This document shows, in pieces, positions 1 to 11,687 of a stretch of 64,000 bases of DNA. The stretch is from Deuterostichococcus epilithicus (lineage: Eukaryota; Chlorophyta; Trebouxiophyceae; Prasiolales; Stichococcaceae): assembly GCA_033439295.1 (NCBI GenBank), contig JAVTLE010000010.1, forward strand, positions 1,488,001 to 1,552,000. Direction: 5' to 3'. Position 1 is the first letter of the stretch. Every line of letters begins with the position of its first letter. The notes under the pieces are model-generated. The model was not told the DNA's origin. It was given only the letters and a program-made list of their open reading frames with translations, and did not search any database. The position numbers and the translations under genes were made by a program.

Positions 1-3000
1 AACGCCTCCGCCCGGTCGCCCGGCAGCTTGCTGGCGAAGTGCTTGAGGCCCTGTGACAACGGCAACATGAAGTGGCGCGCGCTGGGGAATGCCGCACAAG
101 GTAAAACTTGTGGAATTGCATGTCAGACGGCCTGCAGTCTCTTGGCTGTTCCTGGCAGGTTGCTGCTGACGCAGGTGCCTCACAGCCTCCGAAATCATTG
201 CCCCTCACTACCCATGCATTGCTTTAAGAGTGTCGAATGACCGGCCAAGCAAATGAAAGCTGGTCAGCTTGGTGCCACATACTACGTGGCTATCAGGAAG
301 TCATCAGGAAGCATTGAAATCTGCAACCATGGTGCACACCGCAAGCTGCTTTGCGTTGCAAGGGGTATGACGACCGCACCGTGAGAAAGGCGAGGTTGCG
401 GGGGGCGTCACGCAGCGCAAAGGTGGCGCCGGCGCGGCAGATGGCGTCGCAGGCGCCGGCCGACGCATTAAAGCCCGCGTAGGTGGCTGCAATACGGTCC
501 GCTAGTGCCGTGAAGTCCTCCTGCAGGAGTTTTGGATGACATGACTGTTGTGATAAGCCCAAACGTCTGAAATTCAGTTCTCGAGGAGGTTTTGGATGAG
601 GGTGCGGCAAGCAGGTTTGGAACAGTACGAAGCTATGAGAAGGCACACCAACAGGCAGCAGTCGATGCATGGGCGCATGCTGCAACACCAGCAGGACAGC
701 TCCTGGACGACTGGCGCAGCTCGCAGCGCATGGAGTCAGGCTGCAGCACCTCGGGGGCGCTGTAGCGGGCGACACGCTCGAAGGCGACGCGCAGAGCAGC
801 GGCATACATGGTCGGCAGCGCAGCGGCATCCACCTTCTTCAGCTGCCTGCACGGGTTGAGGGGGTATGGTCTGTCGTTGCAGAGAGCCTCTCGTCAAGTT
901 TCCGACTGTGTCGCACGGCACCACGCCGGAAGTGCTGCACCAACGTAATGGCTTTTCCGGCCACAGCGGGCAGTTGGCACCTAGGTGCTGGCTGGTGCGC
1001 GGGGTGTCATTCTGGTCAGTGCCCTGTCGGTGACCCTGCAAGCCGGCGCTAAACGGCTTGCGTGTGCAGGGACATGCTTCGGGCGACCTCTCTGTTGGTG
1101 CCCCTGTACGCCGGAGCAGGGCGAGTTGTTGCAGAACAGCACACGCACCGCGCGACCTCCTTGATGGCGGCCTCACAGCGCCTGCCGTGCGCCACATAGT
1201 GCGACAGCAGCTGTGCCGCCAGCCAGGGCCGCTGCTCGCCTGCGGCGCCGTGCACCACCAGGCGGCCGACGACCATGACCGCCTGCTCCTGCTGCTCCTC
1301 GAGCGCCTCCTGTGCGTTGCGACAGAAGAGATTCTCGTACAGAGAAAAGGTTATCGTCAGGCGTCCAGCGGGAACACCGTCTGCTCCCTCAGCGCACTGA
1401 CATATCGTCTCAGAGCTCAGGACGCTGGGAGTTCGACCCTCGCCAAATCATTGCGAGCTGTTTCTGCTGGTCCAACGAGCTTGCGCAGGGGCTGCAGCCC
1501 GGTCCATCAGCATGGCAGCGCACGGCGAGCGGCCCTTGCACGAGAGCTTCCGCAGCCCCGGCTTCAGAAAAGATGTAGTAGTGCTTTTCGCAGACTAGCA
1601 GCGAACTCTGAATGGCCCTGTTGCAGTGCCGTCCGCGTTGTGCGCGGGGTCTCATGGCGGCTGCCGGGCGATCAGTGCTTACCTGCGCCTCCACCCGCTG
1701 CGCTTCCTCGTCCTGACTCTCGGTGGCGGCGGCTGGCACCTGTAGAGGGCAGAGCATGCCTTTCTGAACAGTGAGGGACGCCCGGTCGACATCGAGCTCG
1801 GGGGTGCAGGCTGTGATGACGGTCAGCTGAGGCACCAGAGTGGCAATTCGCAATGTCACGGAACCGTCAAGGCCGCCGGATCAGGACATGGAGGGAAGAG
1901 ATGCGCTGCCAGAGTCAGGAGTCTGAGGTCACCTGCTGGTCCAGGATGTCCTCACACTGCGCCCAGAGACGGCGCAGCGCGGGCTCCGAGGGTGGTGCGT
2001 GCAGCGCTGCCAGCGGCCCATCCGCCAGGTTAGAGCCGCCAAACACCACATACAGGTCGCCCAGCACATAGAAGACCGCCTCTCGCACGCCGTTCTGCAC
2101 AAGTGTCGGCCACGTGTCCAGCTGAATATCTGTTGGGAAGTCTGATAGATAGCGGCAGTTGCATGCAGGGCAGGGTAGGCAGCAGGCCTATTGCAGGGGA
2201 GTCTGCTGGGGTGCTCGCACTGCTGCACAACGGAACCGACTTCGCACATGCGCGGGTGCATCTCGAGCATTGTTGTGATCGACATGCTGATGACGCATGG
2301 CGGGGGTCGCACACCAGCGAATCAGCTGCCCGAAAGCATGTTTCTTGAAGGAAAAAAGCAGGTTTCCGCTTGATGCCGGGATTCGCCTGCTGGCTAGCCT
2401 CCAGAGTGGTCTCCAGCAGCGCGGTGAGGCGTCGCCGGGCGTCTGCCAGCGCCGCGAGGTCGCCTGCGTCGGGGTCCCCCGCTTCCAGGCCGTGCATGCG
2501 CCACAGCAGCAGCATGAAGGCATTGCGGGCCGCGCTGCCGATGATGTCCCGCCCCAGCTCCCGCCCGTCTGCCGCCGCCTGCACGGGGTCGGCGCTCGCT
2601 CGAGTCGATATCACCATACATCCAAAGTGCGCAGCAGGTGCCACGCAACCACTAATTTTTACATCAAAATCGCTCCCACCTCCAGACTGTGGTCTCAGAC
2701 TCTATCACCGCGCCAGGTTATTGTTAATGACGAGGTGCTATCAACTGTGACAGAAATCAAGGGCATCAGACCAGGTGACCAGGTGAGAGCATTGGCCTGC
2801 ACACCACTTTGACACCCAACAGGAGGCGGCCTCGGGTGGAACCGTGAGGCCAGAGCACAATCTCTTCAACACATTGCATCGTGGCGGCACTCGTATGCAG
2901 TGCCTGCAGGATGCGGGAGTTTGTCTCCAGAAAGTTGTCCGGTGGCAGGTCTCAGCAACATATCACATCGTGGCACACGACTTTGGGGAACACAACTGCA

Positions 3001-6000
3001 GCACCCGCAGGGTAATGGCGTCTGGGAAGGCGTCCGATGGCAGCGTCTAGGAAGGCGTCCGATTGCGCGCAGACGTGGGATTGTGTTGAGATTGGAGCAC
3101 AACAGCTCCGACATGTTGCCATCGTGGTAAGATGTTGCAGCACCTGCAGGATGCGGGTGATGGCGTCCAGGAAGGTGTCCGAAGGCGCCAGCGCACCGCT
3201 CTGCAGCTGCAGCCGGTCCGCCCGCTGCAGCGCCGCCGCGGCGGCGAACGCCACATTGGCGGCATTGCCGCCGTCGGGCGAGGAAGGAGTGCTGTAGGTG
3301 CTTGCGCCCTCTAGGCTGCACGCCTGCCGATTAAAACACATGAACAACGTGGAAGCAGCTGCCGGAGCTGCAAACACCACAGTGGAGGCCTTGCCGCCGC
3401 CGCGCGGTGGCGCGCTATGATGCTTGCGTCCTCTTGAGTGCACCCCTTTCAGTCCCGACAACAACAGGATACTGACGACAATTGCAGCAGGTGTCGTGGT
3501 TTGAGGTCATACATTTTCGGGTATGTGACAAGTGTCACCCGAATCAGAGGCAAGATCAAAGTCGATCAGGTTTAAGACTTTTTGGAATGTACGGAGGCGC
3601 ACCAGCTGGCTGTCGGAGGAAGACTGCACGGCATCGACCGACTCGGCCAGGCGCATGGCGATTGTGTTAGCTGTAGACTCCAGTACCAGCCGCGCGTGGT
3701 CCTGCGCAATGCGAAGCTGCTCTTGAAATCTGCATGGTGGCGGTGCAGAGCCGACTCCTGGCATGCCGGCCATGCCGACAGACGCGACGCTCGCTCTCGA
3801 CCACTGGGGAGACTGGGCGGCACGCCGTTGGCGAGCTGGTCGAGCGACACCTGCACTGCGCGCGCCCGGCGATCCACCGGCAGGGCGCCAGCCGTCGACC
3901 ACCCAGGACCCCGGCCAAGGCTCCCGAACGTCCAGCAAGCCCCAGACTCGTCCAACCGAGTCCATACAAGAAATGCGACCTTCGCCCTGAAGAAACGGGC
4001 ACCTTGGTGGCGTCGGAGCCGTCGGCGGTGGCGTGCACCAGCGCAGTCACGCAGGCGTCCAGCACGTGCGACGCGACGTGCTTGGCTAGCGTGTCTGCCA
4101 GCTGGTGCAGCAGCCCCTCCAGCGCCGGTTCCGCCTTGCGCAGGCTGAACACCTCCAGCTGCAGGTCCGCCGCGATGCCCGCCAGCGCCGCCGCCTGTTT
4201 GGGCATAGCAGAAATTAAACTTACGCAAAGGATGAAACGGCGATGAGGAGTTTGGGCTCTCGTGGTGGCAGATACCTAGATGCAGTCGCGCCGACCGGCT
4301 GATATTTGCAGCGTGCGATGTGCGGGTCCGACGGGTGAACTTGTAGTTGAGGTAGCAGCTCGAGGTGATGGGGCACGACAATGCCACAAATGCCACTTCG
4401 TTTGTGCCGCTCGTGCACTGGCAAGGGTTGCAGTTGATCGAGCACTCTTTAGGTCCATGTGGTGCATCAGCTGGGCACACTGGGCGCACCTGCAGCGGGT
4501 CCGTCTGGTACTTGTGCAGCAGCCCCGGCAGGCACTTCATGAACAGCAGCGTGGCACTGCGCCGCCGCTCCTGGAACGCCACCTTCTGCGCTTTGCCGTG
4601 CCCCTTCCTGCCGAGACGCAAGCAAACCCCGAGACCCATTGATTTGTGCGCTGCTGATCTGGCTTGTTTGGGACTTCGTCACCCGGCATGTGACCCGGCA
4701 TGCATGGGGCCGCTCCTGTCCACACTGGAGAGCTTGTGGAAACACTGAGGTGATGCAGGCGCACCTGGCGTCCTGGCGGGCTGCGACGAGGGTGCCGCCG
4801 CAGGCCTTGTGCACCGAGGCACGCAGCACCTGCAGCAGGTTGGTCACCGCCGCGGCGCTCAGCGGCCCGAGGCCCCCTTCCTCCTCGGCCTCCAGCGCCG
4901 CCGCCAGCGTCTTCCAGTCCGTCAGCAGGTCCACCCTGAAGCAGATGATGCTGACGGTGATTGAGTGATAAGCTGGATACTTGGCCGCCTGGCGACATCG
5001 TCCGCAGCAGAAGCAACAAGCTTCGAGACATCAGGGGGTTTGACGGGGGTGGTGCGTGCGCTGAGATGCATCTTGTTTGATGACCTTGCAGCCAGAGAGC
5101 TGCGGAAGAGAAACAAAGCGATTGACGACCCCGACAGGTCGTGCCATGGTGGCGCAGGGAGGGATGCAAGGGAGCCAGTAGATGAAGATTGCACCGGTCG
5201 AACAGCGCGTCCACCACGTGGTCGACCATCTCCATGTCGAGCGCCTTCTCGGGTGCCCGCTGCCCATCGATAGACAGGCGCCGCCTCTCCGGCGCCTCAT
5301 CGTCATCCTCCTGATGGGACGGCACAATCTCGACTGGCATTCTCGATGCAGGCCTGGGAGGATCGAAACGATGTGGGCATGTGCTTTGAAGGCACACCAC
5401 AGCACAACCATCGGTTTGAAGCTTGCTGCACACCGGTCGACCCGGCTGGTCACACAGCCGAGCATCCAGCACTGTGGCAGGCTTGGACCCTCCTGGATCG
5501 CGTGAAGTTGTGAGCCACAGCACAGATCGCACCTCGTCATTGGCCAGCAGGTACATGATGTACAGCAGGCCGGACAGCTGCAGCTCCTTATGGGTCGGTT
5601 GCGTCCCCGCTGGCGCCTTGCGCCGACTGCCCTTTGCCGACGGCTGCGGGCACCAAGACGCAGGCATTTACAGTGTCTTCTTCTTGATAGTCAGTGCTAC
5701 CGATCCTCACCCTGTCTCGGCAAGGGCATGACTGGCAGATGTGATGGAGTTGTCAAGGCGGACCCGTTGCAGCGTGGTCAGGTCCCATTGTCTAAGCAGG
5801 AATGCACAAGAACCGTGCAGCTCGCAGATGCCGGTGCTCGTGCAGCAGAGCAACAACCAGGGCGGCACAGCAAATGGAACTCTGCACCACCAGCCGGCGA
5901 TAACATGAACATCAAGTGGAAAAGGGGCTGCATCCAGAACTCACAGCACAAGCGCCTGCCTGCAGCTGGCGGGTGCCCAGCAGGTCAGCCACAAGGTCGA

Positions 6001-9000
6001 CGGCGGCATGATGCCACCACAGTGATTGACATGTACACGGAGGATCCTGCTTCACCTGCTTGATGCAGGAATGATGTGCGGCTTTGCACCTGCAGCTGGC
6101 GGGTGCCCAGGTCCTCCAGCAGGTCTGCGACCAGGTCGGCGGCGGCGTGCCGGATGGGCGCCGAATCGTCCACCAGCAGCCGGTAGGAGTCGCGCACCGC
6201 TGTGCCCTCCACCTCGTCCAGCTTGGCCAGCCGCGTCAGCAGCTGGATCTGCAGGGGGTTGTTGGAGATACAGTCAAAGTCTGTGACGCAGCACCGTGGC
6301 CGTGCCCTCCGCCTCGCGTCACCAGCTGAATCTGCGAGAGGCGCGGGACACAAGGCCCCTCGGTTCTTGCATGGCAGGCTCCCCACCAGCCCTCGTTGGG
6401 CCAGACAGCCGCTGTCACCTAGCTGTGTCACAAAATTTGCCGCCGGTCGACAAGCAGGGCAGGCGCACGAGTCCGACGAAGATGCCGCCAGATCGGGGCC
6501 TGCGCATTTTCAACGTGCAGGACTGCGCCAGAGGTGCGGCAGCGCACCCCCTTGACGGCGACAGCCTCGTCCACGTCGTAGACCAGCTCCGCGAAGCGCG
6601 TGGAGAAGCGCGCGGTGAAGGCGTGCAGCGGCGAGACGTGCTCCTCGGCCAGGTACAGCTTCAGCAGCGCCGTCACCGCCGCCTGCCGCACCGGCGCGTC
6701 CTGTTGTGCACACAGAAAGTAGGTCAGGTCACCCACAACTGGCCATGAGTTCGTTTGCCGTACACACATTGAGAGCTGCTGGCTGGTGCGCTGCCAGGCG
6801 AGTCATCTGCCGAGAACAAGTAGCGCGGCTGCGGGCAGCAAGGCTGCCTGTCGTGTGCAGCAGCAACCAACAGCTGCAGTGATGCTCCTCAACAGCTGGC
6901 TGCGGCTTGATTCCTCACGCTGAGGAAGCCAGGGCGTTGCACATGCACGGACAGACATGCCAAGCACAACAGGCACGAAGCACACAAGCCCACCTTGTCA
7001 GACAGCGCCCAGGCGAGGTATTTGAGGTAGGCATCCTGGAGGAATACCGCTGGCAGCAGCTCGATCCAGGCGCCAATGCCGACGATGACCACCGACCGCA
7101 CCTCCTCCGAGATGTCCCGGAAGCGGTGCGCCGCTACCGCCTCGAACACCACCTGCAGGCGGCCAGGGTGCTGCTGATTGTGGAGATGCCAGGAGTTGCG
7201 TGCTCCTGCCGCCTGCGGAGGGCTCATGTGCTGCCATGTCACGGAAAATTGACGAGCCCGCAGCAGATGGGATAGCAGGCGGAACAGCATGCAGCTGGCT
7301 GTCTGTCAGTCACGTGCCTTGATGTGGTCCTTGAGCTCCGTCGCACGGTGGTGGGTCTGGTCGATGGTGCGCCTCAGAGCGCTGGTGCGCTCTGCTGCGG
7401 CCTGTGTGAGGGACACACGAACACAGGGTGCATCGCCAGTCGGTCGGGTTTGCAACCACAGGACCTAGTGAGACGTCTGCCGCTTCGAGATGTGGCTGGC
7501 GCATCAACCAAAACCCCGAAACCAGTCGGAAGACGGCAGCACGTAACATCTTTACACGGTGAGTTTGCCCGCGGCAGACAGAGAAATTGTTATAAAGACG
7601 TGTGTGCTGTGGGGCAGCACCTTGTTGCCCTTGCGCTTCTGCTCGGCCTCCAGCTGGCGCTGCGCGGTGTCGCGCGCGTCCATCAGCGTGGCAATGACGC
7701 GGATCAGCGACGTCACCAGCTGCATCGCCGCCACTGTAGCCACCAGGCGGAAGCTGCGGACAGTCGCACTGCAGGGGACAGATGGGCAGGGCATGAGGTC
7801 AAAAGTCAGAATGCTCTGTTGCATTGTCAACAGGGCCAGCCCTGCAGTGTAATTGGCATTCGGCATGACCAGCACAGGCGCATGAGCAACAGGCGGATGT
7901 GCAACATGACCAGAGTGGTTCAGCTCATGAGCCGAAGGAGGAGAGAACGGGCCTGAAACGCACCAGCTGACGGCCATGACCAGGTCCAGGACCTTGGCCA
8001 GCACGAAGCCGTCGAACAGCGCCTCGCTCGTCGCCGCCTCGCGCACCACGGCATCCCACGCCTCCTGGAAGTGCGCCTGGAATGCCTTGCCGCCGCCCCT
8101 GCCCTTTGCGGCATGCATGTAATCCTCGACGCCGTTCTGCGTGGCAGGAAGCATAACAGGAATCAGAAGCAGAAGCGCACTGACGGGACTGCCTGTTGCA
8201 GTTGTCGCTCGTGTCATAATAGGAGCCGGTGCTGGGCGCCGTGATCCTGCACGGGACCATCGTAACGCCACGTGGCTCTTCGGGGCCATGACGCAGGCCT
8301 GTGTGCCACATGGCATCTGGCCGCATCGCGCCATTTGACCAGCTTGTCCAGGCGTCCTTGAAGCGCTGTCATCTGCAGGGAACTCAATGCAGAACCGCGT
8401 CCCGATGGGCCCGACGCGGCGCGATGCGAGGCCGGCGTCCTCCGAGTTTCTCCACCCAGAGACACTCGCTGCACAAGGCACAATACGCAGCACGTTCAGG
8501 GCTCCGGGCCGGCGCACCTCGGAGGCGAGGCGCAGGACGCGCTGCACCAATTTGTCCACCTCGCCCTCCTCCACCTCCTCCTCGCTCACCTCGTACCCGC
8601 AGCCGCACGCCTGCGCCACACGCATGCATGCATGCTTTCGAGAAGCAGCGTACACGAGTCGCGTGTGCGTGCCTGGCCTGACACGAAGCTGGACATCTGG
8701 CGGTGACAAACACGGAGCCTCGGAAGCGTGACACGACTTTCACTGCATGTTTGCACAGCAACCACACGGTGTCGAGCCTGCGCGGTGAGGCACCTGCACA
8801 AAGAAGCTCAGCAGCTCGGCGACCGCTTTTGTGCGGTTGTGCTCGAAGCCCTGTGCCCATGTCTGCAGGTGGGAATGACAATGTCAGCTGGCAGCGGTGA
8901 CAGGCCGGCACATTCGCACGCTGCGCAGCGCCGCGCAGTTGCAGCGGTGGGCGGCACGCTGCCGAAGCAAGCCCTACGGTGAGGCCAGAGAAACACTGTA

Positions 9001-9663
9001 CCTTGATCGCTGATTGGATTGAGCTGCTGTGGTGCAGCACCACGTCTGCACAAGCAAGTCGCACGAGTATCAGCGGCACGTACACGCATGTGTGCCCACT
9101 GCGCTTGCGACATGGTACACATTCCCACCAAAGACTTGAACGCATGAGTTCCTGCGTTACTCGAGGTTCGCACAGCGCACCCAGCATGCTGACATCCAGT
9201 GGGGCCGGCGCCGCAGTCCTGCGTGAGGCTTTCGCCGTCGAGCCCCCCAGTTGTGTACGTGCCTGCGCACAGCAGCAGGCATGAAACTCCTGCCGGTGGA
9301 CCCGCATCGAGCCTCTTGGCAGATGTCCGTGAGCGGTGTCACGGTGCACTGACCTTGTCGGTTTTCTTAGCCGTTGAGCGAGGGCGTGGCGCAGCATTGT
9401 CGTCCGCAGAGGCGTATTCGTCAGACTCGCTCCTGTCGCAGCACACAGCTCTGGATGCATGTACGCAGTTTATGGCATTTTGCTCCGACTCCAGGCGCAT
9501 GCCAGAGCATGCCAGGCCAGTCATGCACTCGGCAGCCCAGGCCGTTAGGCAGGTTCCTGCCCACAACTTTTCCAAGGGCAGGTCGCCACCGCACGCACCC
9601 ACTGCTGTCATCCGTCTGCTCATCGAGGTTGATCTGCTTGCGCTTGCGTAGCGACGGCGCCAT
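1..9663 (-). CDS. SCC3: Cohesin subunit SCC3 / SA (STAG), C-terminus cut by window edge
   Basis: SCC3 is the HEAT-repeat cohesin subunit that binds the kleisin and helps hold sister chromatids together in the nucleus. The start codon at 9663 opens a basic N-terminus (MAPSLRKRKQINLDEQ). Exon 1 is 9599-9663 and exon 2, an acidic stretch, is 9354-9432; they join in phase. STAG-domain exons follow: SSSIQSAIKTWAQGFEHN (about 9000-8800), ACGCGYEVSEEEVEEGEVDK (about 8600) and NGVEDYMHAAKGRGGG (about 8130). Further on come MQLVTSLIRVIATLMDARDT (about 7700) and the stromalin conserved domain with FRDISEEVRSVVIVGIGAW (about 7110). HEAT-like exons continue to position 1, including RIAATYAGFNASAGACDA (about 490) and DAPRNLAFL (about 400), both typical of plant SCC3. 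The gene has many introns and the 3' end lies outside the window. Family call is secure; exact internal exon borders are not all fixed. Several introns carry copies of exon edges (see findings). Confidence 0.88.
2898..3190 (-). repeat. Threefold tandem copy of an SCC3 exon end and its donor site
   Basis: The exon end around 3144-3190 (reads SDTFLDAITRILQ on the minus strand, donor just below 3144) is repeated in the downstream intron at about 2999-3066 and 2898-2950. The 2898-2950 copy matches 3138-3190 at roughly three of four positions and keeps the CTGCAG that precedes the donor. The blocks between the copies also share a short atcgtgg word. Confidence 0.7.
5959..6150 (-). repeat. Duplicated SCC3 exon end with donor region
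   Basis: Bases 5960-5980 are identical to 6090-6110, which is the last 21 bases of the SCC3 exon ending at 6090. After a gap of about a dozen bases the match continues (5981-6010 against about 6118-6150) with several substitutions. The copy sits about 130 bp further into the downstream intron. Confidence 0.75.
6192..6340 (-). repeat. Degenerate copy of an SCC3 exon beginning in the upstream intron
   Basis: About 6287-6338 resembles the exon segment 6192-6255. On the minus strand the exon reads LQIQLLTRLAKLDEVEGTA, while the copy begins SQIQLVTR and then decays. It lies just upstream (gene sense) of the exon it resembles. Confidence 0.55.
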
Positions 9664-10060
9664 CGCAGCCGGTCAGAACGCTGATGCTCTAATGCAGGCA
9701 ATTCAAAAGTGCATGCTACGCTCAGCCCTGAGCCCGGCCGCCTGACATGAAGTGGCTTGTGAAAGCTCACGCAAACCACCTGAACAAGCCATCGTATGTA
9801 TGCGGCGCTCCGCAACGCTCTGCAAGCTTTCGATAGTCACTTGTGTATCATGCTGCGCCATGCTGCGCTTCCTCCTCAAATCCTCATTCTTCCCCGTCTC
9901 CGTCCCCTTTACTCTGCCTTCCGACAGGCCTCTCACACAAACTTGCTCGCAGTTCCTCTTGCAAGTGTCAGTTCCCCGAGTAGGACATGAGCTGTCGACC
10001 CATGTCGGTTTGAGTGCTTCATGCCAGAGATTTTCCACCGCTCAGCAGCATGTGGCTGGC
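9664..10060. promoter_or_regulatory. Head-to-head intergenic region, SCC3 / SWSAP1-like
   Basis: These 397 bases separate two divergent start codons. No conserved gene, RNA or clear TATA-type element was recognised. It presumably holds both promoters and 5' leaders; this is inferred only from position. Confidence 0.4.
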
Positions 10061-11406
10061 ATGCCTTTTCACTTCAGTCAGTTCGCAGCTTCACATGTAG
10101 ATGAGCATCTGCAAAGCAAGCTTCTGCAGCTGCCCGACTTACCTAGACATCTGCGCCACTGCCTGCTGACTGGACCGGAGCGCAGGTGCGCTGCATGCAT
10201 CAGGCGCAGCACTGCCTCGTCATGTGGCCACGAAAATGAAACGCACTTAGAGAGTAATACAAGGACACCTTTGGCACTGTCGTTCCCCGCAGTGGCCGCA
10301 CGGCGCTGCTGTTCCACTATGCATACATGCGTGCCGCGGCCGGGGAACATGTTATCTTCATCACCAGGCGTAAGGCTCTCGAGGTCGAGCCGCCAGTGCT
10401 GCCTGCGGGCGTCACAAAGGACGACCAGGCATTCGGGCGCATCCACATGAGGTCAGGCCGTGCCTGTGGCAGATGCATGCCTGCATGATCCCAGGCTGTA
10501 CGGGCCCAATGGGTAGCAGACAAAGGTAGTCAACCTTCGGAGGTGCTTGCAGGTATCTGGATACGCTGACGGACGTCAAGAAGTTTGCCGCAAGCCTGCA
10601 CAGCCTCGAAAACCCGCCGGCGGCGCTCATCGTGGACGATCTGTCAAAGTTCGAGGATGCAACGTGAGGAGGCGACGGTGCTGCATTTTACAGCCGTTAC
10701 CTTGCTGCAATGGTCTTCCCTGCATGCTCAGCAGTTGCTTGCATGCCAGAACGACACTTCCTGTACAACTATCCTTGGAGTTGCCTTTCGAGGTGAGGTG
10801 TTGCCATCCCACAGATCGAGCGATAGGCAGCACCGTGAAGCGGAGCTAGTAGCAACGCTCAGCTACTTGCACGATGCCACAGAGTGGGCAGGGTACGTTG
10901 TCGGCATCTTGCTGGGTTCAGCAGGAAATGCTCATGGTTGACCGTGAACGTGAGAAGCACAGTTCACCACACCAACCACAAGGCGTGTCCTGACTGCAGG
11001 AAGCAACGAGCGGACAAAGAGTGCATGCTCCTCATCTCAGAGGTGTCCTCGATAGAGGGCCCGCGCATGCTGTTTTTGTACCAGCGCTGGTGCCCACTTA
11101 TCCTCATGATCGCGGGTGCGTCAGCCTTTGCATCTATCCTCCTTGGCACATCGTCAATCGACTCCGGATCAGCATGTGCTTGTGCATCACATTCTCGGAC
11201 CTGTTCGGATGATGTGGAGCGATGAGAGGGTGAGACTCTGGTTCATGCATGCGCGCGCAGTGACGCAGGGCGAAACCGAACGGCTTATGCTTGCCCCATC
11301 CGTGTTCGACTATCAGGACGTGAACCCGGCAAACTCAGTGGGGCTGGACTTTGCGATCGCAAAGCGCTCGGCGCTGTGTCTAGAAGGAATCACAAGGCTG
11401 GCATGA
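10061..11406 (+). CDS. SWSAP1: SWSAP1-like RecA-fold ATPase (Walker A lysine replaced)
   Basis: Members of this family are RAD51-paralog-like ATPases that partner SWIM-domain proteins in homologous recombination. Proposed exons, all phase-checked: 10061-10185, 10293-10451, 10553-10663, 10815-10892, 11000-11115, 11261-11406, giving about 244 residues. The first junction builds a P-loop reading LLTGPERSGRTALLFHYA, so the usual lysine is arginine. It is followed by GEHVIFITRRKALEVEPP and the Walker B-like strand ALIVDDL. The order and wording match plant SWSAP1-like P-loop proteins (the segment after the P-loop and the exon beginning YLDTLTDVKKF). The start at 10061 is the first in-frame methionine close to the fold; upstream in-frame methionines exist. 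The stop is TGA. The last splice acceptor is the least certain. Confidence 0.68.
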
Positions 11407-11687
11407 CTGTCAATCAGCACCACGCTCCTCGCCTCCCAAGACGTGGATATGAAAGGGGAGGGATCAGACACGCAAGCCTGTCACAGCATGATGTCAAGGT
11501 CGGTAAGAAGAAGGTCGGTAAATTCTGCGCGGGTCCTCAGATCTTCGCAACGTCAGTCCCGCGATCCGTCCAACCATGGAAATGTACCCTAATCACTACT
11601 TGTCTCTGGGGCTTTCATCGCATGATCGGCATTTGTCAGCTACCTCGACCCATTCATGACTCACGAATACCGTAGAACAACGCTAGT

